From: Dimorphilus gyrociliatus
Taxonomy: Eukaryota; Annelida; Polychaeta; Dinophilidae
Length of the DNA: 64,000 bases
NCBI GenBank assembly: GCA_904063045.1
Contig: CAJFCJ010000019.1
Coordinates: 796,570-860,569 of the forward strand
Direction: 5' to 3'
Every line of letters starts with the position of its first letter. Within the stretch, counting starts at the first letter, position 1. The notes under the pieces were generated by a model. It made no database searches and was not told the DNA's origin. It was given only the letters and a program-made list of their open reading frames with translations. Of this stretch, positions 1-12,174 are shown piece by piece. Both the position numbers and the translations under genes were made by a program.

Positions 1-159
1 CTACGTATTAAAACTGTAGGGAATGTTGCTACAGTATATTTAAACAATCGTCTCCTAGTCCAAGTTCAAATACCGAGTAGCGTACCTTCTAAAGGCTTCG
101 TAGGCTATGGTACAAGTAGCGTAGGCCTAGCTGATTTTGATAATCTTGGCATAAAATAG
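1..159 (+). CDS. Galactocerebrosidase-like protein, last coding exon (partial)
   Basis: The window opens inside a reading frame of 52 codons that ends with TAG at 157-159. The residues read as the end of the C-terminal lectin-like domain of galactocerebrosidase (GALC), the lysosomal enzyme that removes galactose from galactosylceramide: the pattern SKGFVGYGTSSVGLADFDN resembles the conserved GW/F-x-x-IGT-x-S-F-x-x-A-x-FDNF ending of that family. The active site lies upstream, outside the window, so activity cannot be judged. A candidate AATAAA poly(A) signal lies at 387-392, about 230 bases after the stop. The assignment rests on this short tail recalled from memory, so another glycosidase with the same terminal domain is possible. 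Confidence 0.65.
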   Translation, partial: LRIKTVGNVATVYLNNRLLVQVQIPSSVPSKGFVGYGTSSVGLADFDNLGIK

Positions 160-827
160 ATTAAAGAAACCTAATTGCGAAATAGTTGAAGGAAAAAATA
201 GTTAAATAGACAAAGAAAAAAAGAGGTGATCTACCTTTTTTTTCTTGTTTTTTTTTTGCTGATTTTGCTGATTTTTTTTATCTTCCTTTTATTATTTGAA
301 GATAAACAACGTATTAAAATTTCACTTAATATACTTATTTTTAAAGTATGTTTGTCTTTCTACCTGATTTTTATAAAACAAAGCTCAATAAATATATAAA
401 TAATTTTTTTAAATGATTAAAAAGAAATACTGCGGTAAAGATAGAAAGCGATGATTAGAATTTTTATGATCTATTATTAATGATTTATCTACCATTTTAT
501 ATTGTAAATGATAAATGAATATAAAGAGATTTTTGGATTAATTTTTAATAAATTCTAACGAAAATATTAATTATTATTTGCTAATAATTTTCTTTTCAAA
601 CGACATCTGTAGTGGGATTATGAGCATTGACTTTTTTTCACATTAGCAATCGATCATTCTAAACGTTCAAAAGTTCATACCGATTTAAAAAGGAAAGATG
701 TTGGGGTGTCGATTAGTTCGATTTATTAATTGGCCACTAAATACTCAAGTATAGTAGATGGCGCTTGATTAGCCCTCTTTTATAATTTTATTCTTTTACT
801 TATGAACAATTTGTTATCAGGATAACG
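160..827. other. Intergenic, AT-rich
   Basis: Contains the presumed 3' UTR of the upstream gene (AATAAA at 387-392) and the promoter side of the next gene. A CTCF-core-like word sits at 755-764. No open frame or RNA gene is seen. Confidence 0.6.
755..764 (+). promoter_or_regulatory. CTCF-core-like motif TAGATGGCGC
   Basis: Matches YAGRTGGCGY, the core of animal CTCF sites. It lies 64 bases before the ATG at 828, between two genes. One of seven copies noticed in the window, all outside coding exons. Confidence 0.4.
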
Positions 828-1325
828 ATGCTCAGATTATCTAGAACACCAAGATTAAGTAGTAAGGCGAGAGCCGAGGCGGTTTTAAGAGAATATCCTA
901 AGCAGCAATATTATAAATCATCATTCAGTCGTTATTTTATGGCGTCGAATTATAGGGACAGAATTAAAGTTAATGCTCAATTTAATGTTGTAAAGAAGAT
1001 GAATGTTGCTGGTAGCCTTACCGACAGTAAGGATATGGAACAACTGTATCAACCAATGTGTTGGCAAAAAAGGATGAAAGCTACTCTTGAGAAAACCAAA
1101 AGCTCATCAAAACCGTCTAACTTCCTAAACGCAGATCAAGTATTAAAAGCTATTGATAAAACGAAACAGACACCAAGAAACGAAAAAATTAATATACTTA
1201 TAAAGAGACAGGAAGAAATTGCGGAAGAAAGAAAAAAAAGAGTGGAAATGATTAGGAGTAGAAATACGGGAAGTTCTACGACTCCCCTACCTCCGCCACC
1301 TACCGCAGCAGTCTTGAGAACTTGA
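828..1325 (+). CDS. Small basic protein of unknown function
   Basis: A 165-codon uninterrupted frame with ATG at 828 and TGA at 1323-1325. I do not recognise the family. The protein is lysine- and arginine-rich. It has a short WQKRMKATLEK segment near the middle, a charged probably helical stretch near residues 125-145 (KRQEEIAEERKKRVEMIRSR), and a Pro/Thr-rich end. No signal peptide or membrane segment is visible. The bases just before the ATG (TTATCAG followed by GATAACG) look like a splice acceptor, so a 5' UTR intron or a trans-spliced leader is possible. A poly(A) signal AATAAA follows at 1449-1454, which supports a real single-exon gene. Codon use is AT-biased like its neighbours. Confidence 0.65.
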   Translation: MLRLSRTPRLSSKARAEAVLREYPKQQYYKSSFSRYFMASNYRDRIKVNAQFNVVKKMNVAGSLTDSKDMEQLYQPMCWQKRMKATLEKTKSSSKPSNFLNADQVLKAIDKTKQTPRNEKINILIKRQEEIAEERKKRVEMIRSRNTGSSTTPLPPPPTAAVLRT

Positions 1326-4300
1326 AAACTTCCAAGTAACGCTAAGAAAGATTAAAAATGTTTAAAAATACTATAGCATACTTTAATAGGTTTAATTAAG
1401 CATATTAATATTAATACTCTTTATATCTGTAAATAGTATCCTTGAATTAATAAATGATAAATGAACTTTTTATTCATATAGCAGTTTTATAATTAGCTAG
1501 TTTATTAATCACCAAATATAGTTCGAAGCAATCCATTTTATAATTCGCTATCCTATATCTAACATTTCACTCTTTTTCTCTCAGTTCATTTTTTCCTAAT
1601 TTCATTTAAGCTCATTCTTAAATAGTCAATGAACACGTTTCAGCAAATATCCCTATAGAGAAAACTACTAATAGAATGAGTAATATTTTCATCTATTTCT
1701 ATATATTAGTATATCTAATATACAGTATATATGCCCTACATATACTGTATATATACATAAAGACTAGCTTATTTTCGTACTGTCTGTAATCGAAGAACAT
1801 GTCCCTTTACGAATAAACATATTAATTACTTGATAAATTTAAACTGGTTATATTTATAGTTAATTCTTTTTATCTGTATTTCTTGTTAAAAGAAAATTTC
1901 TTTGGAACACAGTTAGTCAATCCCTTTTCCTTTCTTTTGATATTAATTAATAGAGCTATTTAAATTATAGCTAACCAGTTTCGACAGTGAATGACCGGAA
2001 ATATCACTTGAAGTGTTTCGAACGAATAAAATGTAAGCCTAGTTTTTAATCATTTGAAAGTATTTGATAAGTACAGGTGGCGCGTTTATAAGAAAATGAT
2101 GTAAGTCACATATTATTACTACATAAAGAGTAAACATTTTCTATAAAAATCAATAGATTATATAAGAATCATTAAAACTAATATAAGATTAATCATTGAC
2201 AAATAGGACACATAGAAAGATACTAATTATCTAGTTTATAATAATGTATATAATGATAAAATAAGGAAAAAGTACATATATAACTATATATGCGTAAAAA
2301 GGACTAATTGATACTAGAATTTTTTTTTCAATACTCCTATTAGTTCATCAATAATTCAGTTTTTTTAACAGATTTCAATAAATTCCTAGTTTTAAGATCT
2401 TCCTCTATCTCTTCCTCTAATCGTCTCTGTAATCAATTTAAAAATTCCTTTCAAAAAACTTCAGCTTTCATATTTTTTAATAGTAGAACTTCCTCTTTTA
2501 CCTTTATCTTTATAAATATTTCATTTTGATTAAATATTTTTTTAAAATGATTTCTTTGTTATTATTTTATTAGATATCTTATCAACTCTTGCATAATAAA
2601 CAATTATCGCCTAATTCTCCTTAATATTCTTTGACACGCGTACTTACATTTTTTATTGTTTACCTTTAGATTAAAAATCAAAAATGATAAAGAAATCAAT
2701 TATAAAATAATTCTTTCCTTTAAAAAGTAAGCTATAATGATTTTTTTTAAGGCTTCAATAAATATTAATAAAGTTCATTATTTTTTGTAATTGACATTAA
2801 AAAATATGTCTTTTATATCTTTCTAAAAAAAATGACAATGTTTATTATTAGTTTTTTCTTCCTATAAATAAAATCTATCTTAAACTGCTTAAATACATTT
2901 TTTCATTCTTTTTTATTATTTTATGTGAAAAATAAAATATATATACTGTATATGCTGTATATAGGTATTATAAACTCTTCTACGTTTCTCAATATTATCA
3001 ACACCGATTATATGGGGAAGGAAGAAAGGGAGATTAGCTTAGATTAATAACAGTAAAAGAAAAGCAAGTTTTTTTAGCTTACACGTAGATTATTTCCTAG
3101 AATGTTTTTTACATTAGATAGAAAAACATAGATAATGTAAACAAAAGAGGAAAACAGACAACAATAAGAATTTCATCTGTCTTAGTGGAAATATATTATG
3201 GTTTTAATTCTACGGTCTGACCTAAATATTTTTTCAATTTCGTAGTCACATTTAATTGATTAATATAGCCATCTACCGGATTTTCTCATATTTTTATTAT
3301 ATCAATCTATATCTTTTAAACTTTCTATAGAGATTGATGGCCAATTAATTAAAACTATTACTCTATTTCCTTTACTTCTGATAGAAAAAAAATATATATA
3401 TACTGTATACTGTATATATACCGTATATATAGGCTTTAAGTAGAATTTAAAATTGTATTAAATAACTTGTTCGAGTCCTAGTTTTAGGATAATTAGCATT
3501 GTAAGCATTGTAAATGTTCTCTAAATTAAACTGCTAAACATGGTATGCAGTATGGCACTTTACATTGTTCAAAACTATTCAAAGTTATATAATATATATA
3601 TGCATAGTTTAATTTAAAATAAATACAAAAGAAAGATTGTTTTTAGTATAAAATTACTCAAATTAAATCACAGTCTTTATATATAAACTTTAAAATACTA
3701 GCAGTTTTATCAAAAGTAGATTTTAGTACTTCCAGGTAAATTATTATAGGAAATAAATTAAAGAGAAAATGTTATTACGAACTCATTTCATTTTAAGCTT
3801 ATCTTCTTCTTCCTTTCATTAAATAGTGGAGCTTGTCAACTTTGTTGAAAGTAAAGGAGAAACCTTTCAAATATCTCTGACTTTAAGATGGACTTAAGAT
3901 TTTTCTATTTTCCCTTGAATTCTTGTAATAGTTTTCTCAGAAAGTTGAACTATATTATTAATTTAGTAAAAAAAACCAAGATCAAAAGAATTTCTATCAA
4001 GAGACTTAAAGAGGAATAGTGACTATTGCATTGTAATCTACCTCTGGAACATAACTTTTTGAAATTTTATATTATAGTATTTTAATACCGCCTCTATCCA
4101 AACGATAAATATTTTATTATCTTTAAAAGATTATATATTATGTAATAAATTATTGCATGAAAATGGTAACCATGAACGATAAAATAGGTTTTATGAATAT
4201 TATTAAGAACAATTTGAAGCTTCGAAAAACATGGCGGCTGCCTAATTCTTTTCTGCGAGATTATCTTTAATAACTTTTGGAGTATTTCAAATATTAACGT

Positions 4301-4473
4301 TCTTTTGTAGCACCTGAAAACATTTGAAACAGCAAAGCCTCTTATATTCATAAAAAGGTATTTAATCTTTGATTAGTTTTTGCTAACTTTAAAATACAAT
4401 ATATAAATATTAAACTTTCTTTAACTTATGCTTGCACCAACACAGCTTCAAGATAGTTATACCAAAAATTATC
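1326..4473. other. 3.1 kb AT-rich intergenic region
   Basis: No convincing gene. It holds several TATACTGTATA-type words (about 1718-1733, 1738-1755, 2937-2966, 3392-3430) and one CTCF-core-like site at 2074-2083. A minus-strand open frame of 85 codons at 4094-4351 lacks homology I can recognise and has AT-rich chance composition. Confidence 0.6.
2074..2083 (+). promoter_or_regulatory. CTCF-core-like motif CAGGTGGCGC
   Basis: Exact YAGRTGGCGY match inside otherwise AT-rich intergenic DNA. Confidence 0.4.
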
Positions 4474-6568
4474 ATGTTTACACTTGAAGGAATTGCTTAT
4501 AATTGTCTGATACGAAACTTTCAAACACTAATGGATGACTCCAAGTCGCGTAAAAGACTATTTTCCGCAACTATTCCTCCAATTATTGCCGAGAAAGTAT
4601 TGCACCAAATAAATGAATATTACTTGGGTGTTCCACCAAATATTTTGAAACATTTTACAAAAAATAACACTATTTTAAAGGATATTGCAATAAACGGGAG
4701 ACGAATAAAAGGGATCACTCTAATGCAATTTCTTAGAGGACATAATCTAAACAGTGCCGCCTTGATAAACTTCAATCTGATACGCGTTGAAAAGTGGATA
4801 AAATATTTAAAAGTATCAACTCTAAAACAACTTTCATTGGAGGGATCCTGCTTTCTGGACCGAATTGTTGTGCAAGAAGAGAATCATCATGAACAAGGAG
4901 GTGAAGAAACCAAGAGACTAAATATGGAATTACTCCAAACAAAGCCCCCTTCTTATAAGGGCTTAGGTTTCAAATGTTTGGTTCAACTTAGTCTGGCTAA
5001 CACGGACATTAATGATGTTCACTTCCTCCACTTCACGAAAGATTGTCCACAGTTACGTCACCTTAATATTTCATCAACAAATATTACAGATTTACGACTT
5101 CTTGAGAAATTTCAAAATTTAGAATCTCTCGACTGTTCTTATCCAAATAGTACGAATGTCTACGACACTTATTTGGCCTTATTAAAACTAAAATCCCTAA
5201 AAGTATTGGATATATCAAAGTCAGACCGTATTGGTTATGGTGCACTGATTTTAAGATACAAAGGTCCTAATGAAAAAGGTTCGAGCACTTCCACAAAAAC
5301 ATCGAAGTCTAAAGAAAAGGATTGGCATCTATCTGACTTTTTAAATAATGCGATGTGGGAAAATATGACTCATTTTAATCTCTCTGGAAATTGGAGTAGA
5401 CCAATCAAAAGCATCAGGCATGTTGATCATAAATTAAATGTTTTACTCTATCCCTTGTAAAACGTCCTAAGTCTTTCTTTCCTTCCCATAGCAATTTCAT
5501 AAATAATCATAAAAAATTAGAATTCTTTGGATTAGATGGCTGCAGAGTTGATGAGAGAAAAGTAAATGCATTAATAAGAAATGGAAAAGTTCTTGAGCAA
5601 CTGACAGTAAACTTTTACAATTATTAACCATTTAGTTCTACAGTTTCATTGCTTTATACTTTATAGAATTTCTCAAAAGATAAAATTGAAAATGCTATTA
5701 TGAGAATGAAATGCCCTGAACTTCAGAACAGATATTCTGAATCGTTTGTAGAAAACTTAAAAATACCAAGAATATATGGTAATCTCAACTATGACAATAT
5801 GATTAAAGATATCTTGCAGGAGAAGAAATTAGATATTTGCGAAGTGAGATAATTTTTTTCTCAAGCACAATCAGTTAATATAAATCATATTCTTATGTCT
5901 GCATTTGTAGGTTATGGCTCATCAATTAAATGCCATGAAACATACTGCTTTTCTATATCATGATGCAACGAAAATATTTGGCAGCTGCTTTCTTGTTATT
6001 GACAGCATTGATATCTCCGAATCAGAATATTTTCTTAGTATTCTAAAATCTTGTTCTCAGATATTCATAAATCACTCTAATAAAAGTTTTAGGGATAAAA
6101 ATATACATCATCTATTAAATATTTTCACTAAATACTACAAATATATTCATATGGTATAAAGATGATATTATTGTTTGAAGTGCTAATACTCGAAAATTGT
6201 CTTTCAGATGTTTGACGTAGGTGATTTTTTCAGTGGACTCTTTGATGTAGAAAATGCAAATTCAAGCGATTCATTCGGAGGATCACTTGCCGAATTTCTT
6301 CATGTTTTAGATAAGGAAAAGGTATTAATTTTATTAACCGAATTGGCATCTTCATTAAAGTTGGCTTTGTCTGTAGCTGACTGAAGACAACTGGTCAGAT
6401 CTATGTGACGATCTTACACGTATGTGTGATTGGACGTATAGTCACTATCATTCAGCTTTAGAGAAGGAGGTTTATGGTATCATAGAATATTGCGAGGACA
6501 AATTTTCTTGGGAATTTGATCATTACAACTTTTTTGAGCCTACCGAATCAGATGAGGACTATTACTAA
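4474..6568 (+). CDS. ZYG11-like leucine-rich-repeat protein, copy A
   Basis: Six exons: 4474-5417, 5492-5606, 5667-5843, 5911-6153, 6208-6321, 6377-6568 (594 aa, phases 2,0,0,0,0). I start at ATG 4474 because it matches the start of the two paralogues; the frame is open upstream but without an ATG. The first residues (TLEGIAYNCLIRNFQTL) resemble the BC/VHL box of ZYG11 proteins, which binds Elongin C and Cullin 2. Leucine-rich repeats follow at about 100-330, including LRHLNISSTNITDL and LESLDCS, then a helical region and an acidic tail. ZYG11/ZER1 proteins are substrate receptors of CUL2 ubiquitin ligases; this copy is divergent and shorter than the usual 740 or so residues. Intron 1 needs a GC donor (AG|GCATGT). 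A poly(A) signal lies at 6712-6717. Confidence 0.75.
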
Positions 6569-7280
6569 TAAACTCATTCTCACATTCTACCTTGAACACA
6601 TAATTATATAATCTTTTTTTTTCCAAGATTTGTACTTGTTAAAAATGACATGTAAACTATTAGTTTATTTTCAAAATGATTTAAAACCTGTAAAACCATT
6701 ATTTTTTTTTGAATAAATCCTTTCTGGAATATGATTGGCTCCGGGAAATAATAGTCTAATTATTCTTTAAAAATTCTTAAAATCAACCGTCATAAATATC
6801 TTATATACCTATAGAGGGCACTAATTGTGCCATTACTATAACCGCCATGAAAAGTTAATCTAATATGGAGGTCTCAATTGGAAGTATGTGAGATACTTTT
6901 AATTGTTTTCTACTAAAGATGTAAGTAATTAATATATATGTTAAAGGTAAAGCTATTTCATTTAAACAAAATATATATATTCACATAATTGAAAAGTGAA
7001 GAAAAAACTTAAGTAGATATAGCTTCAAATTCTTTAAAATGTATACTCACACGTATATATACTCACATATAAGATTTTGTTCTAGTACATTCTTTAACTT
7101 TTTTCATTCTCTCTACAAATATAGTTATTTAACGGAGACTACTGGAAAAGGTGAGAATATAAAGAAGAAAGAATTATCAAGAAAAGTTAATCTTTAGCTT
7201 TTATTGGAGTAATTTTTGAGTATATTCTCACCGCATTCCGGCTATTACATATTGGAACATTTTTGACGGTTGAACCAGTT
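6569..7280. other. Intergenic between paralogues A and B
   Basis: AT-rich. It contains the poly(A) signal of copy A (6712-6717) and the promoter side of copy B. No other feature seen. Confidence 0.6.
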
Positions 7281-9441
7281 ATGGACGATTTGTGGAGTTT
7301 AGAAGATTTTGCACTTTTCTCTCTGGTAAAAAATTTTCAGAAAATTCTTAGAAATGAAAATCAGCGTCGGCTACTACTGAAATCAAGAATTCCAGTTATA
7401 TTCGGTCAAAGAATATTCGACGAACTGAATGATTATCATTTTGGTATACCGGATGATATCCTATCAGTATTTACGGAGAAGATACTTCCTTTAAAAAATG
7501 CACATATGAATGGTAGACTAACTTCTCTAGTTGGAATTAAGCCGTTTCTATCTGGACAATTGCTATCCACTGTCACGATACAAGATCTGAAAAAAGAAGC
7601 TGTCAAAGATTGGATTATTTATTTGGATACTTCCAAATTAACTGAACTATCTTTAGAAGGTTGTCGATTTTACAGGAAAAAACACAAGCAAAAGACCAAG
7701 AAAACTGGCATTAAAAAAGAATACCAGACAAAAGAACGAAAAGAGAATAGGAAAATTTCTGCTGCCAAGTTTAACAATTTTCCCCCATTCAATAACATAA
7801 TCAAATTGGATCTATCACATTCGGATATAAATGATGCTATCTTCGTAAATTTTACCAAAGGAATGGACAAGCTAGAAATTCTAAATATATCTCACACAAG
7901 CATAACTAACTTGTGTCTTCTCCACAAATTTTCAAATTTAGAATATTTAGATTGCTCTTTCCCGAAAAATAAGGAAGTATACAGCACCTATTTGGCATTA
8001 CTATTGATCAGAAAGCTGAAGTATTTGGATATCTCAAAGTCTAGAAAATTCAAGGATAGTAATACTTATATGAAATATCCTTCGGTAGAAGAATTGCTAA
8101 AAATGCCGGGTGGCAACGAAATACCAACCGACATAAACGTACCAGATATCTTTTTTACTAAAGTACATTGGCGAACGTATGATTTTCTAGAATATGCAGA
8201 ATGGCCTGATTTACTTGTTTTTGATATGACTGGCCACTGGGATTATGTATCTCAAAGTGTTAAGTAAGCAATTATATCACATTTGCACTTTTAATTAATA
8301 TAATTATGTAAGCATTTCTTTCTTGTTTAACAGCAAATTCATCCAATTTCACTCAAAACTAGTTTATCTCGGATTGGGCTATTATGATCTTATGTGCCTA
8401 AATTCCTTGGCAACCAAAGACTCTCGTGTTGAAGATTTAACAGTTAGGACTTTATTTTTACCTATTAGCAGTATAAAAACTTATTTAACTCAACTTTTCA
8501 TCTAAATTCCTTACTAGAATCTCTCACATTACGATAAAGTTATTGGTTCAACTGGTAAACTGAATCCTAAAATGAAGAAAAGATATCGTAGACCATCTCA
8601 TATGTACTTTTTTCTGGATAGTAACCCAAGTGACGATGAGGATGATGAGAACACTGAATCTTTCAATCATTTTGAAGATAATTTTGAAAATGTATCGAAA
8701 AATTCAATTAATAATTTCAAAGAGAGACTAAAGGGTAAAGAAGAGTTATTGTGCGAGGTTGCTTTTTAATTTTACTTGCTGATTAAACGCTATCTAAATT
8801 CTTTGCAAACAGACACTAATTAATAGACTTGATTGGATTAGGCGAACGGTTACTGAAGAACTTAAAACCAAAAGAGAACTGGGTCTATGGTGTATGGTAA
8901 TCAGTTGCTTGGATATAAAGAAATCGAAAGATTTCTTATATATCATAAAATCATGTGCCAGAATTTACTTGCATAATAGAGAATCGAATCACTGGGGTAT
9001 TTTTATTCAATATTTTATAGAATTGTTGGGTAGATACCTTGCGTATTTCAGAATGGTATAATTTTAATAATTAAGATATTTAAACTTAACCTTACTTGTT
9101 ACTCTTTCATAGATATGCAATATTACTGATATCTATGAGCTGATTTTTGACAAAGGGAGTAATTACAGCGATTCATTTTATGCGGGGGTCTTGAAAAATT
9201 TTCTTAGGACCCTCGACATTGAAAACGTTTGTATCTTTCTTTAAATTAAACCTGAAGTTTTGAGCACTTATTGAAAAGCAAACACTTTTTCTTATTATTT
9301 CAGCTACCAAAGGGAGAACTGATAGCGCTTTGTAAAGGTATCAATAAAACAGGTAGATGGTGGACGAATACCGAACAGAGTCACGATTTGGAGTTTTTAG
9401 TAAACAAAATTATCACTACTTGTAGCAGCAAACTACAATAA
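7281..9441 (+). CDS. ZYG11-like leucine-rich-repeat protein, copy B
   Basis: Six exons: 7281-8263, 8334-8442, 8518-8757, 8813-9055, 9113-9226, 9304-9441 (608 aa). Intron phases are 2,0,0,0,0, identical to copy A, and exons 4 and 5 have the same lengths as in A (243 and 114). The start at ATG 7281 follows the paralogue alignment. The N-terminus SLEDFALFSLVKNFQKI resembles the VHL/BC box of CUL2 receptors. Leucine-rich repeats (LEILNISHTSITNL, LEYLDCS, LKYLDISKS) fill residues of roughly 110-330, interrupted by a lysine-rich insertion near residue 135-160. Exon 3 carries an acidic SDDEDDE stretch. Copy A lies 0.7 kb upstream in the same direction; the inverted copy C follows, converging. The family role is inferred; the substrate is unknown. 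Confidence 0.75.
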
Positions 9442-10049
9442 TTGTTTATTACGTTATTATTTGAGTTTTTTTTGACAACCAAGTTAACATAACATATTTT
9501 ACATACAAAAATTATTCAATATATGCTAAATTGTAATTCTTTTCGAGTATTACAAATGGCTATGTTGTTATATATCATTGATTAAAAAAAGATTTTCTAA
9601 CCAATTTCATTTGCTAACAATAATTCTGTTATACTTTCAAAGGGCTTCTGTAAAAGCTTATTTATAGCAAAACGTTTTTTGATATTATATTAATAAACAC
9701 TTGTTCACATGTTTGAAAACCAATCTTATATAATTACATAAAAAAATTCTGTAAAGCTGTCTAAGATGGTAATTTAAACCAAGAAATAACATTAAGGTCT
9801 AGTGTTGCAACAACTGACTATTGCATATTTTTCGACTGGTTTGATAAAATCATAAAATCAGTTGCCTGTCCCGTTAATCAGTCAGTCAGTTATCATTAAA
9901 TGTATGATATACAAACACTGTATTACAAATGTACAAATTATGATTGATTTAAGAAAAACTGTTTAAATTAAAGATTAAAAATATAAGGCAGTATTTTATT
10001 TAAAAGCACTTTAGCAGTGTATATCTATAAGATTAACTATTCTTAAATA
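9442..10049. other. Intergenic, convergent 3' ends of copies B and C
   Basis: Holds both 3' UTRs. TTTATT at 9995-10000 is a minus-strand poly(A) signal for copy C. No gene seen. Confidence 0.6.
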
Positions 10050-12174
10050 TTAATTCGATTCGTCAGAACATTCAATAGATTTATCCGAATCGGAATTATT
10101 TAAAGATGACGAATCAATATTAAATATTTCCCTAAATTTATTAAACTTTTCTAAATTAACTTCAATATGAATATTTTTCTCAAGTTTTCTTCTTCCTCGA
10201 TCTAAAATGATGAAATTTTCTTGCGACAGCTGGAAGTAGTAAAACAAGAACATTAATCATATGTAAAATAATGAAATATATTAAACTGACATTTTCCAGA
10301 TCTAGTCTTCCTAGGAATTGTTTCAAGTATATCCCATATGTATTTTTAGTAAGATAATCATATTCATCGTAATAATCTACTTTTGAAATATGAAACATCT
10401 TCCGATAAATAAGATTAGTATTAGTTACCTTGACAAATAGAAGTAGGTGTGATTAAATGATTGATTTAAAAGCATTTACAATTATATAATTCAAATAAAC
10501 AAACTTTAATAAAGTATTTATGATATTTCTCAAATAATTGTAGAAATCCATAATCCAATGGACTATTCGGAAATAATTCATTTTGTAAGAAACTTTCACC
10601 TATTAATTCTATTATTTCTAGGAAATAATCAGATTTTTCTAAATCCATACTTAGAGCTTTCAAACAAAAATCTCCAAGTTCAAAATCCTGAGTATAAAAA
10701 GTTGATTTTTCAAAGAATAACTGTTCAAGTAAACTCTAAAGAGGAAAAATTGAATTATAAATTAAGGATGATATTAATAAATAGAGACCATTTCAATTTG
10801 ATTACTATTCTTCTTTTTAATATAATTATCCTGATAGATTTTAACCTTTCCAAAGAAATTATCTAAAAACATTTCGAAATGTTCATAATCATCCGGATCA
10901 TCAAAACCATAATCGAAAGAGTCTTCGTTCTGATGGAAGTGTTCATAAATTATTGACAAAGACATATCGTTTCTGCAATGATTCTCCTCATATTTACGAA
11001 TATCCTGAATCGAATGAACGAATGGAAAAGTTTTTGTTTTAATAAAGTAGGCCAAGCCGTTCGTTAAGACAAAAACAATTACTTACAAGTAAATTTTCTC
11101 TGTTTATATCAAAAGTTGATGCAGATTTTTTGGTTGAAGAGAATCCAATGAATGTTAAATTTTTGTGATTTTTAATGAATATCCTAGGATAAAGAAGATA
11201 GTTTGTTTGTTTGTCTTTCAATAATAGGAATTATTAAATATTTCAATATATTTTTACTCTATACTAGTTGGCGAAAGTTTCCATTTTCCTATAAAATATA
11301 TAAACGTTAGATCGTTCCATTCGGCCATCTCGTAGAATAGCGACATATCCCAAACATTTTTTATTCTAAATCGACTAGGTACTTCTAAATAGGCTTTTAT
11401 TTCTTCTTCATTTAGGAAATTTCTGATGAACGAAGGAATTTGAAATGTCCAACTAGAAACGTTGTACAATTGTCTTTGAGAACCAAATTTAATATATTTT
11501 AATTTATTTAAACAATGAAGATGTATATAATTTTGATAAGATTCAATTGATAAATCGGAACAATCCAAATATTGCAAGTTTTCTAATCGTTTTAATAGTC
11601 TAACATCAGTAATATTTGTTTCCGAAATATTAACGTTTCTCAATTGCAAAGCATCTCTAGTAATAATGAAAAATAGATTATCATCTATATTACTACCTAA
11701 CATATTTAATTCTGTTAAATTCTTCAATAAAACCTTATTTAATTCCGTATTATCGATAGATTTATAAATTTTACTCTTCTTTTCGTATTTACACCTGTGA
11801 ATTGATAATACTTTTAATATTTCACAATCCAAATAATTCAATAATTCTAAGATGGTCATAGATTGAAAATAATCAATGCAAAGATTTTGAATTTTGTGAT
11901 ACTTTAAAAATTCCAAACATTTATTATTCTTTATATTCTGATCACCAAATCTTATTTTACATAATTGATGACTTTTAAGGTGAAAAAAATTCAAAAAATT
12001 CTCAGGTATCCCACCATAAAAACTATTCAATTTATTAAATAATCTTTCGCATATTATTGGAGGAATTTTATTTTCCTTAAAGAACCAAAGAAATAAAGGA
12101 TTCTCTTTCAATTTATTAAAATTTATTAATATATAGTAGAAAGCCTGTTCTTCCAATTTTGATATTGGTACCAT
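10050..12174 (-). CDS. ZYG11-like leucine-rich-repeat protein, copy C
   Basis: Six exons on the minus strand: 12174-11258, 11183-11087, 11004-10846, 10735-10505, 10398-10291, 10229-10050 (563 aa). Phases are again 2,0,0,0,0 and every intron falls at the position used in copies A and B, so the three genes arose by duplication of one intron-bearing gene. The ATG at 12174 opens VPISKLEEQAFYYILINFNKL, in the place of the ZYG11 BC box but less well conserved. Leucine-rich repeats include LRNVNISETNITDVRLL and LQYLDCS. Exon 3 and the C-terminus are acidic and differ most from the paralogues, suggesting variable target contacts. A YAGRTGGCGY site lies about 20 bases upstream of the start. Confidence 0.75.

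Noticed and set aside
4094-4351. Minus-strand 85-codon frame
   Set aside because: Ile/Lys/Tyr-rich composition typical of AT-rich chance frames, with no splice partners or homology.
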